Shown here piece after piece: positions 38,766 through 48,764 of a stretch of 64,000 bases of DNA. The stretch is from Paraburkholderia agricolaris (lineage in GTDB: Bacteria > Pseudomonadota > Gammaproteobacteria > Burkholderiales > Burkholderiaceae), in contig NZ_QPER01000001.1 of the NCBI RefSeq assembly GCF_009455635.1, positions 2,790,001-2,854,000 on the forward strand, given 5' to 3'. Under the pieces are notes generated by a model that was given only the letters and a program-made list of their open reading frames with translations, had not been told where the DNA came from and searched no databases. Numbering within the stretch: position 1 is the first letter of the stretch; the number at the start of each line of letters is the position of its first letter. Made by a program: the position numbers and the translations under genes.

Positions 38766-39746
38766 CTAGTTCGAATAGATGTACTGCTTCATATCCGGCT
38801 GATCGATATTCGTCTTGTCGAGCACGACAAAGCCCGTGCTCCTGAATACCGGAATCTTCTTGCCATGAATCAGGTCGGCCGCGAACTTCACACCGTAATA
38901 GCCGATCTCATCCGGGCGCTGCGCGATTGCGATATCGACGAGGCCGCTTTTGATCTGCTGGTCGATGCCGGGCACGGCGTCGAACACCACGACCTTGACT
39001 ACGCCCTGCTTGCCAGCAGCCTTCACGCCCTGGGCGGCGCCGCTGCCGGAGAAGGTGTTGGCGCCGAACACGCCGGCGAGATCGGGATTGCGCGCGAGCA
39101 CCGCGGCAACGTGGGATGCGGCGCGGTTCGCGTCATCCTCGTTATATTGCGTTTGCAGCACCTTGATGTTCGGGTGCTTCTTCATTTCGTCGAGGAAACC
39201 CTCGGCACGCGCGTCGGTACTGGAGATACCCGGTTTGTTGTTTTCGCAGTAGACCGTGCCCTTGTCGCCGATGGCCTTCGCGAGCGCGCGCGCCGCCACG
39301 CGGCCGCCTTCCAGGTTATCCGAAGCAATATAGGAGAGCGGAAAATCGGCGTCGCCCTTGCCAGTCTGGTAGTGGCCGTCGCCGATATAGGTATCGACCG
39401 TGATGACTTTGATGCCTGCGTCGGCCGCTTCCTTCAGCGGACCGATCATCTGCTGTTTGTCGACCGGCGAAATCAGCAGGACGTCTGGGCGTTTGGCAAT
39501 GAACGCCTTGAGGATCGGCACCTGCTCCGTGGTGTTCCACGCCTTGGGCACCTGGAATAACAACTGGACGTGCTCTTCATTCGCGGCTCGCTCGGCGCCG
39601 CGATGCATCGTGAAGTAGAAAGGATCGGTAACGCCCGGCAGTAGCGCGACGACGGGATGCGCGGCATCCGCGTGGGCCACACCCGTAAACGAACAGGCAA
39701 CGAACGTTGCCAATGCAACCAGATAGTGGGAAACGACGCGCTTCAT
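38766..39746 (-). CDS. Periplasmic sugar-binding protein, CUT2 type
   Basis: A 326-residue periplasmic binding protein of the ribose/galactose type, with signal peptide ending GVAHADA. The mature fold opens VVALLPGVTDPFYFTMHRGAE and has ISPVDKQQMIGPLKEAADAGIKV. A very strong AGGAGGAAGG ribosome site stands before the ATG. Substrate is a sugar or polyol of unknown identity. It heads a separate three-gene operon. Confidence 0.88.
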   Translation of the reverse strand: MKRVVSHYLVALATFVACSFTGVAHADAAHPVVALLPGVTDPFYFTMHRGAERAANEEHVQLLFQVPKAWNTTEQVPILKAFIAKRPDVLLISPVDKQQMIGPLKEAADAGIKVITVDTYIGDGHYQTGKGDADFPLSYIASDNLEGGRVAARALAKAIGDKGTVYCENNKPGISSTDARAEGFLDEMKKHPNIKVLQTQYNEDDANRAASHVAAVLARNPDLAGVFGANTFSGSGAAQGVKAAGKQGVVKVVVFDAVPGIDQQIKSGLVDIAIAQRPDEIGYYGVKFAADLIHGKKIPVFRSTGFVVLDKTNIDQPDMKQYIYSN

Positions 39747-39831
39747 TTTTGCCTTCCTCCTGTTGAGTCCGACGAACGGCGCTTCACCTGACGCGTTCCG
39801 ACCTTACTGAAGTGATGGCGTCTGGCAGTTG

Positions 39832-39845
39832 GCCAGTATACTGGC
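39832..39845. promoter_or_regulatory. 14-base perfect palindrome upstream of sugar ABC operon
   Basis: GCCAGTATACTGGC lies 86 bases before the start of the binding-protein gene. On the minus strand it contains TATACT, a good -10 hexamer, though I find no matching -35. A repressor binding here would block that promoter. The cognate regulator is unknown. Confidence 0.5.
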
Positions 39846-39926
39846 GAGCGTCGGTCGCGGCCCTGGTGTTTTCCAGCATCGTTTCCGCATAATTGCGCTG
39901 ATGCCGCGCGAGGCACAAGCCCGAAT

Positions 39927-40403
39927 TCACGGATTCGCGAACCGGCTTCGCAACGGCGAAACACTGTGACTGCTCTGCAGAAGCTTCGCGAGTCGCCTTT
40001 CCGCCTCAAGGTAACGGCGCGACGACACCGCCCCTATCTGCTCGTCGTACCGGCATAGAATCGGTTCGATCGCAGCGGCCTCCTCCCGCCTGACTCGCCA
40101 GATTCCCGTCTCCTCCGCGCGCAGCACGGCACGATCGAGCGCCGCCTCAGCGCGAAGAAAGATCTCCGGATCGGTGACATGCCCACCGTCGTCTTCAAGG
40201 CAAAACGTGAAATAGAGAATCCTCGTCAGTTCGTTCAGCAGATGACGATTGCCTTCTTCCTGCAGGGTGCCCACCAGTGCAAGGTGGCCACCAAGCGACA
40301 GCCGCCGTACGCTCTCATCCGGCATCGGCAAAAGGAACGTTTTGTGCCATCGTGCAGTGCCTTTTCCTACGCGCTTATCTCGTGGTGACCTGGATCTCGG
40401 CAT
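39927..40403 (-). CDS. Conserved protein of unknown function
   Basis: A 158-residue basic, mostly helical protein: RSRSPRDKRVGKGTARWHK at the N-terminus, then GGHLALVGTLQEEGNRHLLNEL and a helical FLRAEAALDRAVLRAEE. GGAG lies 6 bases before the ATG at 40403. It looks like a small protein that recurs in Burkholderiaceae, but I recognise no functional family. It lies 53 bases after xylulokinase on the same strand, so it may be the last gene of the polyol operon. Confidence 0.6.
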   Translation of the reverse strand: MPRSRSPRDKRVGKGTARWHKTFLLPMPDESVRRLSLGGHLALVGTLQEEGNRHLLNELTRILYFTFCLEDDGGHVTDPEIFLRAEAALDRAVLRAEETGIWRVRREEAAAIEPILCRYDEQIGAVSSRRYLEAERRLAKLLQSSHSVSPLRSRFANP

Positions 40404-40456
40404 GATTGTCTCCGGGGCTCTCGTTACTCGTGGCCGCAGGACCTATTCGTAACATC

Positions 40457-41956
40457 TCACTTCCGCGTCAAGGATCGGGCGGCGGGAAATAGACCGCGAA
40501 ACTGCAGGTATCTTTCCTGCAGTGCGTCGAATCGCGATATCCGCGGCGAAAACGTCGCCTTGACGGGGAGCGCGCGATCAAGGACTGCCGGATCGCAACC
40601 GTATGCGGCAAAACCAAGCCTGGCTGCGCCGATGCCGGCAGCCAGTTCGCTGCCGTTCAGGGTATGCAGTTCCCGCCCCAGTACATCGGCCAGCAATTGC
40701 GCCCAATACTCGCTTCGCGCGCCGCCCCCCACGAGCGAGCAATCCGCAACCGTCACGCCCGACGTTTCAATCGCATTGAGCGCATCGCGCAAGCCGAATG
40801 CCACCCCTTCCAGGACGGCATAGCCGAGAGACGCCACCGACGTATCGAGTGCCAGTCCCATGAAACCGCCTCGCAAGCGTGGATCATTGTGAGGCGTTCG
40901 CTCCCCCGCGAGGTACGGCAGAAAAACAGGCGCCTCCATGGGGATGGCCCCATCTACCGGAATGTGCTCCGCCACGCAAGCCAGCAGATCCGCTTCCCTA
41001 CCCGACGCCAGCAGCTTCGACGCCCATTTCAGACAACTGGCGCCGGCCAGAATGGCGCCCATCGCGTACCACGCGCCCGGCAATGCATGGCAATAGCCGT
41101 GAACGCCATTGGCGATTCTCGAAAGAGGTTTGTCGACTGTCGAGACGACAGCGGCACTCGTACCGAGTGTGACGAACGATCGGCCAGGAATACTTGCGCC
41201 GATTCCGATGGACGACGCCGGGTTGTCACCCGCTCCGCCCGCGACGACGACACCGCTGCTCAGGCCAAGCTGACTTGCAACAGCAGGCAGCACCCGAGCC
41301 CCGGCCGACGACCCTTCCACGAGCCGAGGAAGCTGCCGCGGTTGCAGCCCGGTCGCTTCGATCATCGGCTCGAACCAGGAGCGGCCGCGCACATCGAGCC
41401 AAAGCGTGCCGGCCGCATCGGACATATCCGTCAGGCGCTCGCCGGTGAGCTTCAGTCGCAGATAGTCTTTCGGGGAGAGCACGCAATCGATCGCCGCGTG
41501 CACTTGCGGTTCATGATGCTTCAACCACAGCAGTTTCGGAGCCGTCAGCCCCGCCATCGGAGCACTCCCGATGACATCGAGATGCGCGGCGAACCGTTCT
41601 GCCAGCGACGCGGCCTCAAGCGCCGAGCGCCCGTCGTTCCACAAGATCGCCGGACGAAGGCACACGTTGCGCGCGTTGACCAGAACAGCGCCATGCATCT
41701 GCCCCGACAGTCCTATACAACAGATTCTTTCGAACGCGCCAGGCTGATTGCGACGCAATGCGCCCAAAGCCGTCATGCAGGCTTGCCACCAGTGCTCAGG
41801 ATCCTGCTCGGACCAGCCGGGCCGGAGATGCGAACTCGCTATCGGCGCGGAAACCGCATCGAGAATGGTGCCGCCCTCGTCAAGCATGAGAGCCTTCAGA
41901 TCGGAGGTGCCGAGATCGATGCCCAACGAAACGGGATTACTAATCAATTTATTCAC
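40457..41956 (-). CDS. xylB: Xylulokinase
   Basis: A 499-residue FGGY-family sugar kinase. LGIDLGTSDLKAL at the N-terminus binds phosphate, GLSGQMHGAVLVN is the xylulokinase-specific segment, and GGAGDNPASSIG carries the catalytic Asp. YLAGERTPHNDPRLRGGFMG and VGGGARSEYWAQLLADV complete the fold. It phosphorylates D-xylulose to xylulose 5-phosphate for the pentose phosphate pathway. Placed after two polyol dehydrogenases, it most likely acts on D-xylulose made from D-arabinitol or xylitol. Confidence 0.9.
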   Translation of the reverse strand: MNKLISNPVSLGIDLGTSDLKALMLDEGGTILDAVSAPIASSHLRPGWSEQDPEHWWQACMTALGALRRNQPGAFERICCIGLSGQMHGAVLVNARNVCLRPAILWNDGRSALEAASLAERFAAHLDVIGSAPMAGLTAPKLLWLKHHEPQVHAAIDCVLSPKDYLRLKLTGERLTDMSDAAGTLWLDVRGRSWFEPMIEATGLQPRQLPRLVEGSSAGARVLPAVASQLGLSSGVVVAGGAGDNPASSIGIGASIPGRSFVTLGTSAAVVSTVDKPLSRIANGVHGYCHALPGAWYAMGAILAGASCLKWASKLLASGREADLLACVAEHIPVDGAIPMEAPVFLPYLAGERTPHNDPRLRGGFMGLALDTSVASLGYAVLEGVAFGLRDALNAIETSGVTVADCSLVGGGARSEYWAQLLADVLGRELHTLNGSELAAGIGAARLGFAAYGCDPAVLDRALPVKATFSPRISRFDALQERYLQFRGLFPAARSLTRK

Positions 41957-42037
41957 TTTGCCAACGAGAATTGGTCAACATGCCCGATCGTCTATTCGAG
42001 CATGATCGGCTCACGCACGGTCCGGCGAGCCGCTTCG

Positions 42038-43465
42038 TTAGCTGACGCGTCGCAACGTTTCCGGCCTCGACGCGAGCCAGCGGTCCACCGTGCCGTAGGC
42101 ATCGCGTAGCGCACCGATGAGCCTGCTGTCGGACGTGAGGCCGCCCCACACCCGGCGATCCGAACAGAACACCGCGACCGGATCTTCCGCTGCCAGCATG
42201 GCGCGGATCCCAGCGATGTCCTGCAGGCTATCGCGATAGTCGATGTGCAGCTTGCCGTCGGCCCAGCGCGTCAGGAAGGCCAGAAACAACGCTGGCAACA
42301 TGGCGCTCGCCGCGGGCACCTCCCCGCGCGCGAAGCTGTCGCGCAGCGTCGGGACGACAAAGCCCGACAGTTTTGTGAATCCGTCCGCCGCGACTCGCTC
42401 GTTCGTGTCGCGGATATACGGATTGCTGAAGCGGTCGAGCACGACGTCGCGATACCGCGAAAGGTCGATGGGGCTCGGAAGCAGACTCGGTATGACGTCC
42501 TGCGTGATGTAATCGTGGGCGAACCGTGCAATCTCCGCGTCTCGCGTTCCTTCGTGGATATATTCAAGTCCGACCAGCGTGCCGGCCCAGGCGACGCAGC
42601 TATGGGTGGCATTCAGCACACGGATCTTGGCCTCCTCGTATGGCAATACAGAATCCACGAGTTCCACGCCAACTTTCTCCCAGGCCGGGCGATCCGCAAT
42701 GAAACGATCCTCGATCACCCATTGCGCGAAAGACTCGCTCATCACCGGGCAACGGTCGTCCAAACCCGTGGCGGCGAGAACACGCGCACAGGTATCGGGA
42801 GTTGGACGTGGCGTGATCCGGTCGACCATCGCACTCGGTGTGGTCGTATGGGTCTGCACCCATTGTTTGAGCGCGTCGAGGCTGCGACGCGTGAGGAATT
42901 CGGCGAAGCCGGTGCGGAATTTCTCGCCGTTGTGGCGCAGATTGTCACAGCATTGCAGCGTGACCGGCCCTCCGCCGGTTCGGCGCCGCGCTTCGAGGAT
43001 CGCGGCGAGAACGCCGTAAATGGTCTCACAACCCCCATTGAGATCGGCGGCGACGTCCGGATGTGTGACGTCGAGCCTGTCGTGATTGTCGAGGTAGTAC
43101 CCGCTTTCTGTGACCGTGAAGGAGATGATCCGGCAGGCACGCGACGAACCGTATTCGATCAGCGACGCATGATCCGGCGACCACGGCAGCACGCGCTGAA
43201 TCGAGCGAATGGACTCGTACTCCCGCGCACCGTCCGGCGAAACGGTCTCGAGCGTGTAGGTTCCGCCTTGTGCCGCGAGTGCTTCGTGCGTTGTGTTCAT
43301 GTCGCTTCGGATGTTGCCTGCCGCGATCGACCACGCCCGGTCGCGGCTGTCTCCGCTTTCCCGCAGTCTATGCAGATACCACGCCTGATGCGCGCGGTGA
43401 AACGAGCCTGTGCCGATATGCAGGATGATCCGTTCGTCGTCAACAGGTTGAATTGGAGGTGTCAT
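42038..43465 (-). CDS. Mannitol dehydrogenase family polyol 2-dehydrogenase (copy 1)
   Basis: A 475-residue long-chain polyol dehydrogenase. ILHIGTGSFHRAHQAWYL (14-31) is the NAD site, and the catalytic triad Lys280, Asn285, His288 lies in KIRVLNATH. It should oxidise a sugar alcohol (D-arabinitol or mannitol) to a ketose, and the neighbouring xylulokinase points to D-arabinitol. It shares the family with the gene at 46.2-47.7 kb but differs throughout, so the two are not a recent duplication. Confidence 0.85.
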   Translation of the reverse strand: MTPPIQPVDDERIILHIGTGSFHRAHQAWYLHRLRESGDSRDRAWSIAAGNIRSDMNTTHEALAAQGGTYTLETVSPDGAREYESIRSIQRVLPWSPDHASLIEYGSSRACRIISFTVTESGYYLDNHDRLDVTHPDVAADLNGGCETIYGVLAAILEARRRTGGGPVTLQCCDNLRHNGEKFRTGFAEFLTRRSLDALKQWVQTHTTTPSAMVDRITPRPTPDTCARVLAATGLDDRCPVMSESFAQWVIEDRFIADRPAWEKVGVELVDSVLPYEEAKIRVLNATHSCVAWAGTLVGLEYIHEGTRDAEIARFAHDYITQDVIPSLLPSPIDLSRYRDVVLDRFSNPYIRDTNERVAADGFTKLSGFVVPTLRDSFARGEVPAASAMLPALFLAFLTRWADGKLHIDYRDSLQDIAGIRAMLAAEDPVAVFCSDRRVWGGLTSDSRLIGALRDAYGTVDRWLASRPETLRRVS

Positions 43466-43556
43466 AAAGGTTCGCTACTAGCGTGGTTAATGCAACACGG
43501 ACGACTCACAAACGAGTGTCGTCATCGCGTCTCCGGGATGCGCTGAGCCGCGTGGA

Positions 43557-44582
43557 TCACGTCCGGGCGCTCGCGGAACCGCGGAGGTGGTCGAGCGCGA
43601 CCGCGCCGATGATCACCAGACCCTTAATGACGAACTGCCAGGTATCGGAAACGCCGATCAGGATCAGGCCATTGGACAGTACGGCGATGATCAGCGCACC
43701 GATCAGCGTGCCCCAGATCGAACCGATCCCGCCCACAAAACTGGTGCCACCGAGAATCACAGCAGCAATCGCATCAAGCTCATAGGAAAAACCAAGCTGC
43801 ATGCCATTGGCCGCGTAAAGACGGGCGGCGGACAGCGCCCCGCCTAGCCCGGCCAGCAGGCCTGAGATGCCGTACACGAAGAGTGTGATCGACCACACCT
43901 TGATGCCGGCGAGGCGTGACGCCTCGGCATTGCCGCCCACCGCGTAGATACGGAGTCCGAGCACCGTTCGTCGCAGGATCAACCAGGAAATCACCACGGT
44001 GGCGAGCGCGATCACCACAAGCCATGGCACGCCGAGAAGGTTGCCGTTGCCGAGGAAAGCAAAAGGCAAACTCGAATTGAAGATGGTGTTGTCATGACCA
44101 AACATACGAGCGAGGCCCCGTACCGACGTCATCGTGCCGAGCGTGACGATGAAAGGCGGCAGGCGCAGAAAAGCGATCAGCGAACCATTGATCAATCCAA
44201 ACACGGCGCCGGCCACCAGCGCCACAACCAGTCCGAGCATGCCCCAGCCAGGAATCAACGAAGCGATCAGCGCGAGCATGGCGGAAGCGGCCAGCACCGA
44301 TCCGACGGAAAGATCGATCCCACCAGTCAGGATAACGAACGTCATACCCGCGGCGAGCACGGTATTGATCGAGGCCTGCTGCGTGACGACCGACAGATTG
44401 CTCCAGGTCATGAAGCGGCCATGCGCCCAGGACAGACTGCCTGACTCGGCATAGCCGGACAGCAATTGAAACAGAACGGCGATCAGCACCAGGGCTGGCA
44501 GCATGCCCAACCCACGCAGGGTGCCGGTGAGAGCGAGTTTGCGGCGCGTGCTCTGCGCCACAGCGGAATTGATTGAGATCAT
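43557..44582 (-). CDS. Polyol/sugar ABC permease, RbsC-like
   Basis: A 341-residue CUT2 permease. NTVLAAGMTFVILTGGIDLSVGS is present in pieces (GMTFVILTGGIDLSVGS), as are AVGGNAEASRLAGIKV and GGTSFVGGIGSIWGTLIGALI. The start at 44582 is preferred over 44594 on spacing. It works with the two-domain ATPase 52 bases upstream and the binding protein at the head of the operon. Confidence 0.86.
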   Translation of the reverse strand: MISINSAVAQSTRRKLALTGTLRGLGMLPALVLIAVLFQLLSGYAESGSLSWAHGRFMTWSNLSVVTQQASINTVLAAGMTFVILTGGIDLSVGSVLAASAMLALIASLIPGWGMLGLVVALVAGAVFGLINGSLIAFLRLPPFIVTLGTMTSVRGLARMFGHDNTIFNSSLPFAFLGNGNLLGVPWLVVIALATVVISWLILRRTVLGLRIYAVGGNAEASRLAGIKVWSITLFVYGISGLLAGLGGALSAARLYAANGMQLGFSYELDAIAAVILGGTSFVGGIGSIWGTLIGALIIAVLSNGLILIGVSDTWQFVIKGLVIIGAVALDHLRGSASART

Positions 44583-44634
44583 CGAACTGCCCATCCTGTC
44601 TTGAAGTCTGCATCGTTACCGATGGCCTGCCGTG

Positions 44635-46173
44635 TCATGCCGCGTCAGTGACGGCGGACGTGGCGATGGCCATGATGTTCCCTTGCGTTATCTGTGCGGC
44701 CCCAGCGGCTCCCCCGACCTCGCCGGCAATATGGCCCTCGCGCATCACGATGACGCGATCGCAGATACCGACGATCTCCGGCAAGTCCGACGAGATCACC
44801 GCAACGCCGACTCCCTCCCGGGCCAGCCGGTCGATCAGCCGGTAGATCTCCGACTTCGCGCCGATGTCGACGCCACGGGTTGGCTCGTCGAGGATCAGCA
44901 CACGAGGATTGGTTTCGAGTAGGCGCGACAGCAGAACTTTCTGCTGATTGCCACCCGAGAGACCGCCGACCGGGGCGTCGGGCGAACCGGTTCGAATGCC
45001 CGTCACCTCGATCGCCGAAGCGGCGCGTTGACACCCTTTGGCAAGGTTGCGAAAGCCGCCGGCCAGGGCGTCGCGGGCAATCACGCCAAGATTGATGTTT
45101 TCGGATACCGACATGTCGAGCATCAGCCCGAGCAGTTTGCGATCCTCGGTCAGATAGGCAATGCCGGCGTCAATGGCGTCAAGAGGCGAACGGATGCTCA
45201 CCTGAGCGCCGTCGACCGCGACCGTGCCCGACACTTTCGGGTCCGCTCCGTAAATCAGGCGGGCAAGCTCCGTGCGCCCCGCGCCAACCAGGCCTGCAAT
45301 GCCGAGCACTTCACCTTCATGAATATCGAAGGAACAGGGCTGGACACGTTTTCCGTCAGCCACGTCGCGCACCGAGAGAATGACCCGGCCACGGCCAAGA
45401 CGAGCGTCGTGATCCTTTTTGTAGAACGAAGACAGATCGCGCCCGACCATCATGCGCACAACGGCGGCCGGCGTAATCGCATCCCGCTCCAGCGTGCCGA
45501 CATAGGTGCCGTCGCGCAGCACCGAGACGCGGTCGGAAAGCTCGTAGACCTCCTTCATCCGGTGGCTGATGTAGACAATGGCCAGCCCCTCCTGTTTGAG
45601 CTTGCGCACCAGCGCAAACAGCCGCTCAGTCTCGCGCTCGGACAGGGTGGTAGTCGGCTCGTCCATGATCAGCACGCGCGAACGGGCATGCACGGCGCGC
45701 GCGATCTCCACCAGTTGCCGCTCGGCGATCGACAGGTCCGCCACTTTGTGACGCGCGGTGAAACTGGCCCCGAGACGCTGCAGTACATCTTCGACGCCCG
45801 CAACCATGGCTGTGCGGTCGATCAACGCGCGCCGGCTGGGCTCGCGACCGAGATAGATGTTTTCAGCAACGGTGAGATTCGGAGCAAGTGCGAGTTCCTG
45901 ATAGATGATGGCGATGCCCAGTTGCCTCGCCGCCATCGGTCCGTTGATGGCAACCTTGCGGCCCTCGATCAGGATTTCGGAACCCTCATCCGGCACATAG
46001 GCGCCGGAAAGAATCTTCATCAACGTCGACTTGCCGGCTCCGTTTTCGCCCATCAGCGCGTGAATCTCACCCAGCCTCACGTCGAGCGAGACGCCCTTCA
46101 GCGCCTGAACCGGACCAAATGTCTTCGAGACGTTGCGAATTCCCAGGAAGGATTGCGTATCACCCGTGCTCAT
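44635..46173 (-). CDS. Polyol/sugar ABC ATPase, two-domain RbsA-like
   Basis: A 512-residue ATPase with two nucleotide domains. Domain 1 has [27 protein letters not shown] and [13 protein letters not shown]. Domain 2 has [16 protein letters not shown] in place of a normal Walker [16 protein letters not shown] and [15 protein letters not shown], as usual in RbsA, MglA and AraG. Its start overlaps the end of the dehydrogenase gene by 14 bases. Confidence 0.9.
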   Translation of the reverse strand: MSTGDTQSFLGIRNVSKTFGPVQALKGVSLDVRLGEIHALMGENGAGKSTLMKILSGAYVPDEGSEILIEGRKVAINGPMAARQLGIAIIYQELALAPNLTVAENIYLGREPSRRALIDRTAMVAGVEDVLQRLGASFTARHKVADLSIAERQLVEIARAVHARSRVLIMDEPTTTLSERETERLFALVRKLKQEGLAIVYISHRMKEVYELSDRVSVLRDGTYVGTLERDAITPAAVVRMMVGRDLSSFYKKDHDARLGRGRVILSVRDVADGKRVQPCSFDIHEGEVLGIAGLVGAGRTELARLIYGADPKVSGTVAVDGAQVSIRSPLDAIDAGIAYLTEDRKLLGLMLDMSVSENINLGVIARDALAGGFRNLAKGCQRAASAIEVTGIRTGSPDAPVGGLSGGNQQKVLLSRLLETNPRVLILDEPTRGVDIGAKSEIYRLIDRLAREGVGVAVISSDLPEIVGICDRVIVMREGHIAGEVGGAAGAAQITQGNIMAIATSAVTDAA

Positions 46174-47659
46174 GATCTCTTCCCTGCGCCAGTAACTGCG
46201 CGAGCGTTGCAGCGGTGCCTTGCGATGCCAGCTGCTTTGCGACGCTCTGGTACGCGGCAACGAAACGTGGACTCCCGCGAAGGCCAAACCCGCGAAAGGC
46301 CTCGATGTCGAGCACGGCCAAAGGATCGCCGCCACGCAGCTTTGCCCAGTCCGCGCTTCCGATATGCGGTTCGTTGACGTCGAAGGGCACGCCCTCATCG
46401 TCGATGCCGCCGAGGTAACGCTCAAAGCAGGCGATCAGGAAGGCTTCCCGGGTAAGGTCGCCGCCGTTGGCGATCAGTTGTGCGATCGTCTTGCCATGGA
46501 AGACCACGATCTTCGAAGCGCCGTCGTGAGCCACGCGTGTTAGCTGGTCCTTGATCGCCGGGTTGGCGAATCGCTCGATGACTTTCTCTGTGAACGCCTC
46601 GACTGAATAACCGGACGGCGGGTCGACCAGCCCGCTGGCGTCGAGATTCCAGAAGTGGCGCAGCAGACGCGGGATGTCCGGATGACGCATGCCTTCATCG
46701 ACAAAACGCGACCCCATCAGCAACGCGGGATAGCACATCAGCATATGAGCCGCATTGGAGAGCCGGCCCTTCACCGCGACGTACGCGGGAACCTCGTCGC
46801 TGAATACGACACCGGCAAGTTCGAGACGGGGCCGCCCCGCGCAGAAACGGTCCTCCACGACCCAACTCGTATAGGTTTCGCACGTCGCTGCCAGCAGATC
46901 GTCGACACCGGTTGCCGTCACAAGACGTCGACGCTCGTCCTCGGGTACTTGCGGTGCAATCCGGTCGACCATTGAATTCGGGAATGCGCCGTTCTTGTCA
47001 ATCCAATCGGCAAGATCCGCATCTATTGCCCGTGCAAAGCTCACGACGCAGCGTCGCGAGATGTCGCCGTTACGCTGGAGATTGTCGCAGGACATCACCG
47101 TGAAAGGCGGCAGCCCCGCCCGCCGCCGCCGGGCCAGCGCGGTAACGATATAGCCGAACACCGTCCTCGGCGCACCTCCCGCAAGGTCGTGGCGGATATC
47201 CGGCGTATCGAGCCTGAATTCGCCGCTCACTTCGTCGATGTTGTAGCCGCCTTCGGTGATGGTGAGCGAGACAATGCGCGTGGCGGCGTCGGCAAGCCGG
47301 GCGAGTACGGCCTCCGGCGCACCCGGCGCGTGCAGATACTCGATCATCGCGCCGACAATCTGCCTCTCGTGCGGCGTCTGCGAAGCGAGTTCAGTGACGG
47401 TATAAAGATTGTCCTGGCGACGATAGGCTTCGGCTTTTTCCCTTGCGGCCGGTCCGTCCATCAGACCGACGCCGCAGATGCCCCACTCTTCGTGATCCGG
47501 ATGATGCAGGCAGGCTTCAATGGCAATCCCTTGATGCACCCGGTGGAAGTTGCCGACGCCAAAGTGGACGATGCCTACTCGCAGGCGATCCCGGTCATAG
47601 GTTGGTCTGGTTACGGTGGGACCGAAGGACGGCAAGGTGTCGCGGTTGAGTTTGATCAT
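46160..47659 (-). CDS. Mannitol dehydrogenase family oxidoreductase (copy 2)
   Basis: A 499-residue polyol dehydrogenase or hexuronate reductase-like enzyme. [18 protein letters not shown] (28-45) is the NAD site; the catalytic Lys297, Asn302 and His305 are in KGRLSNAAH. It carries the [15 protein letters not shown] segment [10 protein letters not shown] of mannitol 2-dehydrogenases. It follows the binding protein by 73 bases and precedes the ATPase. With copy 1 it may give the operon two substrates, for example mannitol and arabinitol. Confidence 0.85.
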   Translation of the reverse strand: MIKLNRDTLPSFGPTVTRPTYDRDRLRVGIVHFGVGNFHRVHQGIAIEACLHHPDHEEWGICGVGLMDGPAAREKAEAYRRQDNLYTVTELASQTPHERQIVGAMIEYLHAPGAPEAVLARLADAATRIVSLTITEGGYNIDEVSGEFRLDTPDIRHDLAGGAPRTVFGYIVTALARRRRAGLPPFTVMSCDNLQRNGDISRRCVVSFARAIDADLADWIDKNGAFPNSMVDRIAPQVPEDERRRLVTATGVDDLLAATCETYTSWVVEDRFCAGRPRLELAGVVFSDEVPAYVAVKGRLSNAAHMLMCYPALLMGSRFVDEGMRHPDIPRLLRHFWNLDASGLVDPPSGYSVEAFTEKVIERFANPAIKDQLTRVAHDGASKIVVFHGKTIAQLIANGGDLTREAFLIACFERYLGGIDDEGVPFDVNEPHIGSADWAKLRGGDPLAVLDIEAFRGFGLRGSPRFVAAYQSVAKQLASQGTAATLAQLLAQGRDHEHG

Positions 47660-47732
47660 TTGTGGCGATTTCCAGAGGAGAACCTGTCGCTCAAGGCGAA
47701 ACAGATTCCCTTCATATTTTCTTCAGGAGAGC

Positions 47733-48692
47733 TCAGTCATCATGCTTGGCGTTCCAGCCCTTGTAGGCGCCCACGTTCTGGCGCGTCACGAGACTGGAAG
47801 GGATGAGAATCAGCTGCTTTTCCGGCTTCTTCCCGGCGATCAGGCCGAGGCCGGTTTGAACCGCAACCTTCGGGATCGCATAGAAATCCTGGCTCGCCGA
47901 GGCCTCGATCATGGAAAGACCCGGATCCTTCAACGCAGCCTCCATGTCGGGCGAACCGTCGACCGACGTGATGAAGAAATCGCTGCGATTGACCTGCTTG
48001 GCCGCCAGCGCGGTGCCGATCGCCTGGGGATCGTTGATGGTGAAAATTGCGTCGATCTTTGGGAAACGGGTCAGATAACCCTGAGCCACCGCCATGCCGC
48101 CGTCGCGCGAACCTTTCCCGTCCAGGTTGTCGGACAGGACCTTGATACCCGGATATTTGGCAAAAACCTGCTTGCAGCCGTTGACGCGGTCGATCACCGA
48201 CGATACCTGTGGGCCGTTTTCGATAATGACGTTGCCTTTACCCTTGAGCTTGTCGGCGATGTACTGGCAGGAGATGCGTCCGGCCATCACGTTGTCGGTG
48301 GTCACGTTCGCATCCGCTCCCTCTGCCGCCGTATCGAAAGCGACAACGGGAATGCCGGCTGCATGCGCCTTCTTGATGGCCGGAGCAATGGCCTTCGGGT
48401 CGCCCGGGTTGAGCAGGATGAAATCGACTCCGGCCGCGATGAAATTATCGATCTGATTAAACTGCTTGCCGAGATCGTAGTCGTAGCCAACCGTTGTAAC
48501 CTGGGCGCCTGGGTTGACCTTGTGAATCAGGCGCGTCGCCGTGTTGGCCATGATGACAAAGCCGGGGTTGCCCAATGACCCGACTGAAATTCCGACAGAT
48601 TTGACCTCCTTAGCCAGACACGGCTCTGCGGATAGCAACGCCAGCGCTGCGCCGGCCAGGAAAATCCGGGTGAAATGACGCGTAGTTTTCAT
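47733..48692 (-). CDS. Periplasmic polyol/sugar-binding protein, CUT2 type
   Basis: A 319-residue periplasmic binding protein with a signal peptide ending SAEPCLAKE. The mature part starts VKSVGISVGSLGNPGFVIM and has DFILLNPGDPKAIAPAIKKA, typical of ribose-type binding proteins. GGAGGAGAG precedes the ATG at 48692. It is the first gene after the promoter and twin operators at 48.7-48.8 kb. Confidence 0.88.
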   Translation of the reverse strand: MKTTRHFTRIFLAGAALALLSAEPCLAKEVKSVGISVGSLGNPGFVIMANTATRLIHKVNPGAQVTTVGYDYDLGKQFNQIDNFIAAGVDFILLNPGDPKAIAPAIKKAHAAGIPVVAFDTAAEGADANVTTDNVMAGRISCQYIADKLKGKGNVIIENGPQVSSVIDRVNGCKQVFAKYPGIKVLSDNLDGKGSRDGGMAVAQGYLTRFPKIDAIFTINDPQAIGTALAAKQVNRSDFFITSVDGSPDMEAALKDPGLSMIEASASQDFYAIPKVAVQTGLGLIAGKKPEKQLILIPSSLVTRQNVGAYKGWNAKHDD

Positions 48693-48704
48693 GTCTCTCC
48701 TCCA

Positions 48705-48725
48705 TTGTGAGATCGATCTCATTTT
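48705..48725. promoter_or_regulatory. LacI-type operator O2 of the polyol operon
   Basis: TTGTGAGATCGATCTCATTTT contains the perfect 14-base palindrome TGAGATCGATCTCA (48708-48721). The same 21 bases recur at 48739-48759, 34 bases away. It lies between the promoter and the first gene, so bound repressor would block elongation or support looping. The LacI-type gene at 48.9-50.0 kb is the likely binder. Confidence 0.75.
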
Positions 48726-48738
48726 CGCGTGGCCGACC

Positions 48739-48759
48739 TTGTGAGATCGATCTCATTTT
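48739..48759. promoter_or_regulatory. LacI-type operator O1 of the polyol operon
   Basis: The second identical 21-base site with palindrome TGAGATCGATCTCA at 48742-48755. It covers the expected transcription start of the promoter at 48765-48793, the best place for direct repression. Confidence 0.75.
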
Positions 48760-48764
48760 TGGGC

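Noticed and set aside
40664..42109. 481-codon plus-strand frame opposite xylulokinase
   Set aside because: Antisense to a gene with all catalytic motifs; the translation shows no family features.
45028..46377. 449-codon plus-strand frame opposite the RbsA-like ATPase
   Set aside because: Antisense shadow; both Walker and signature motifs are on the minus strand.
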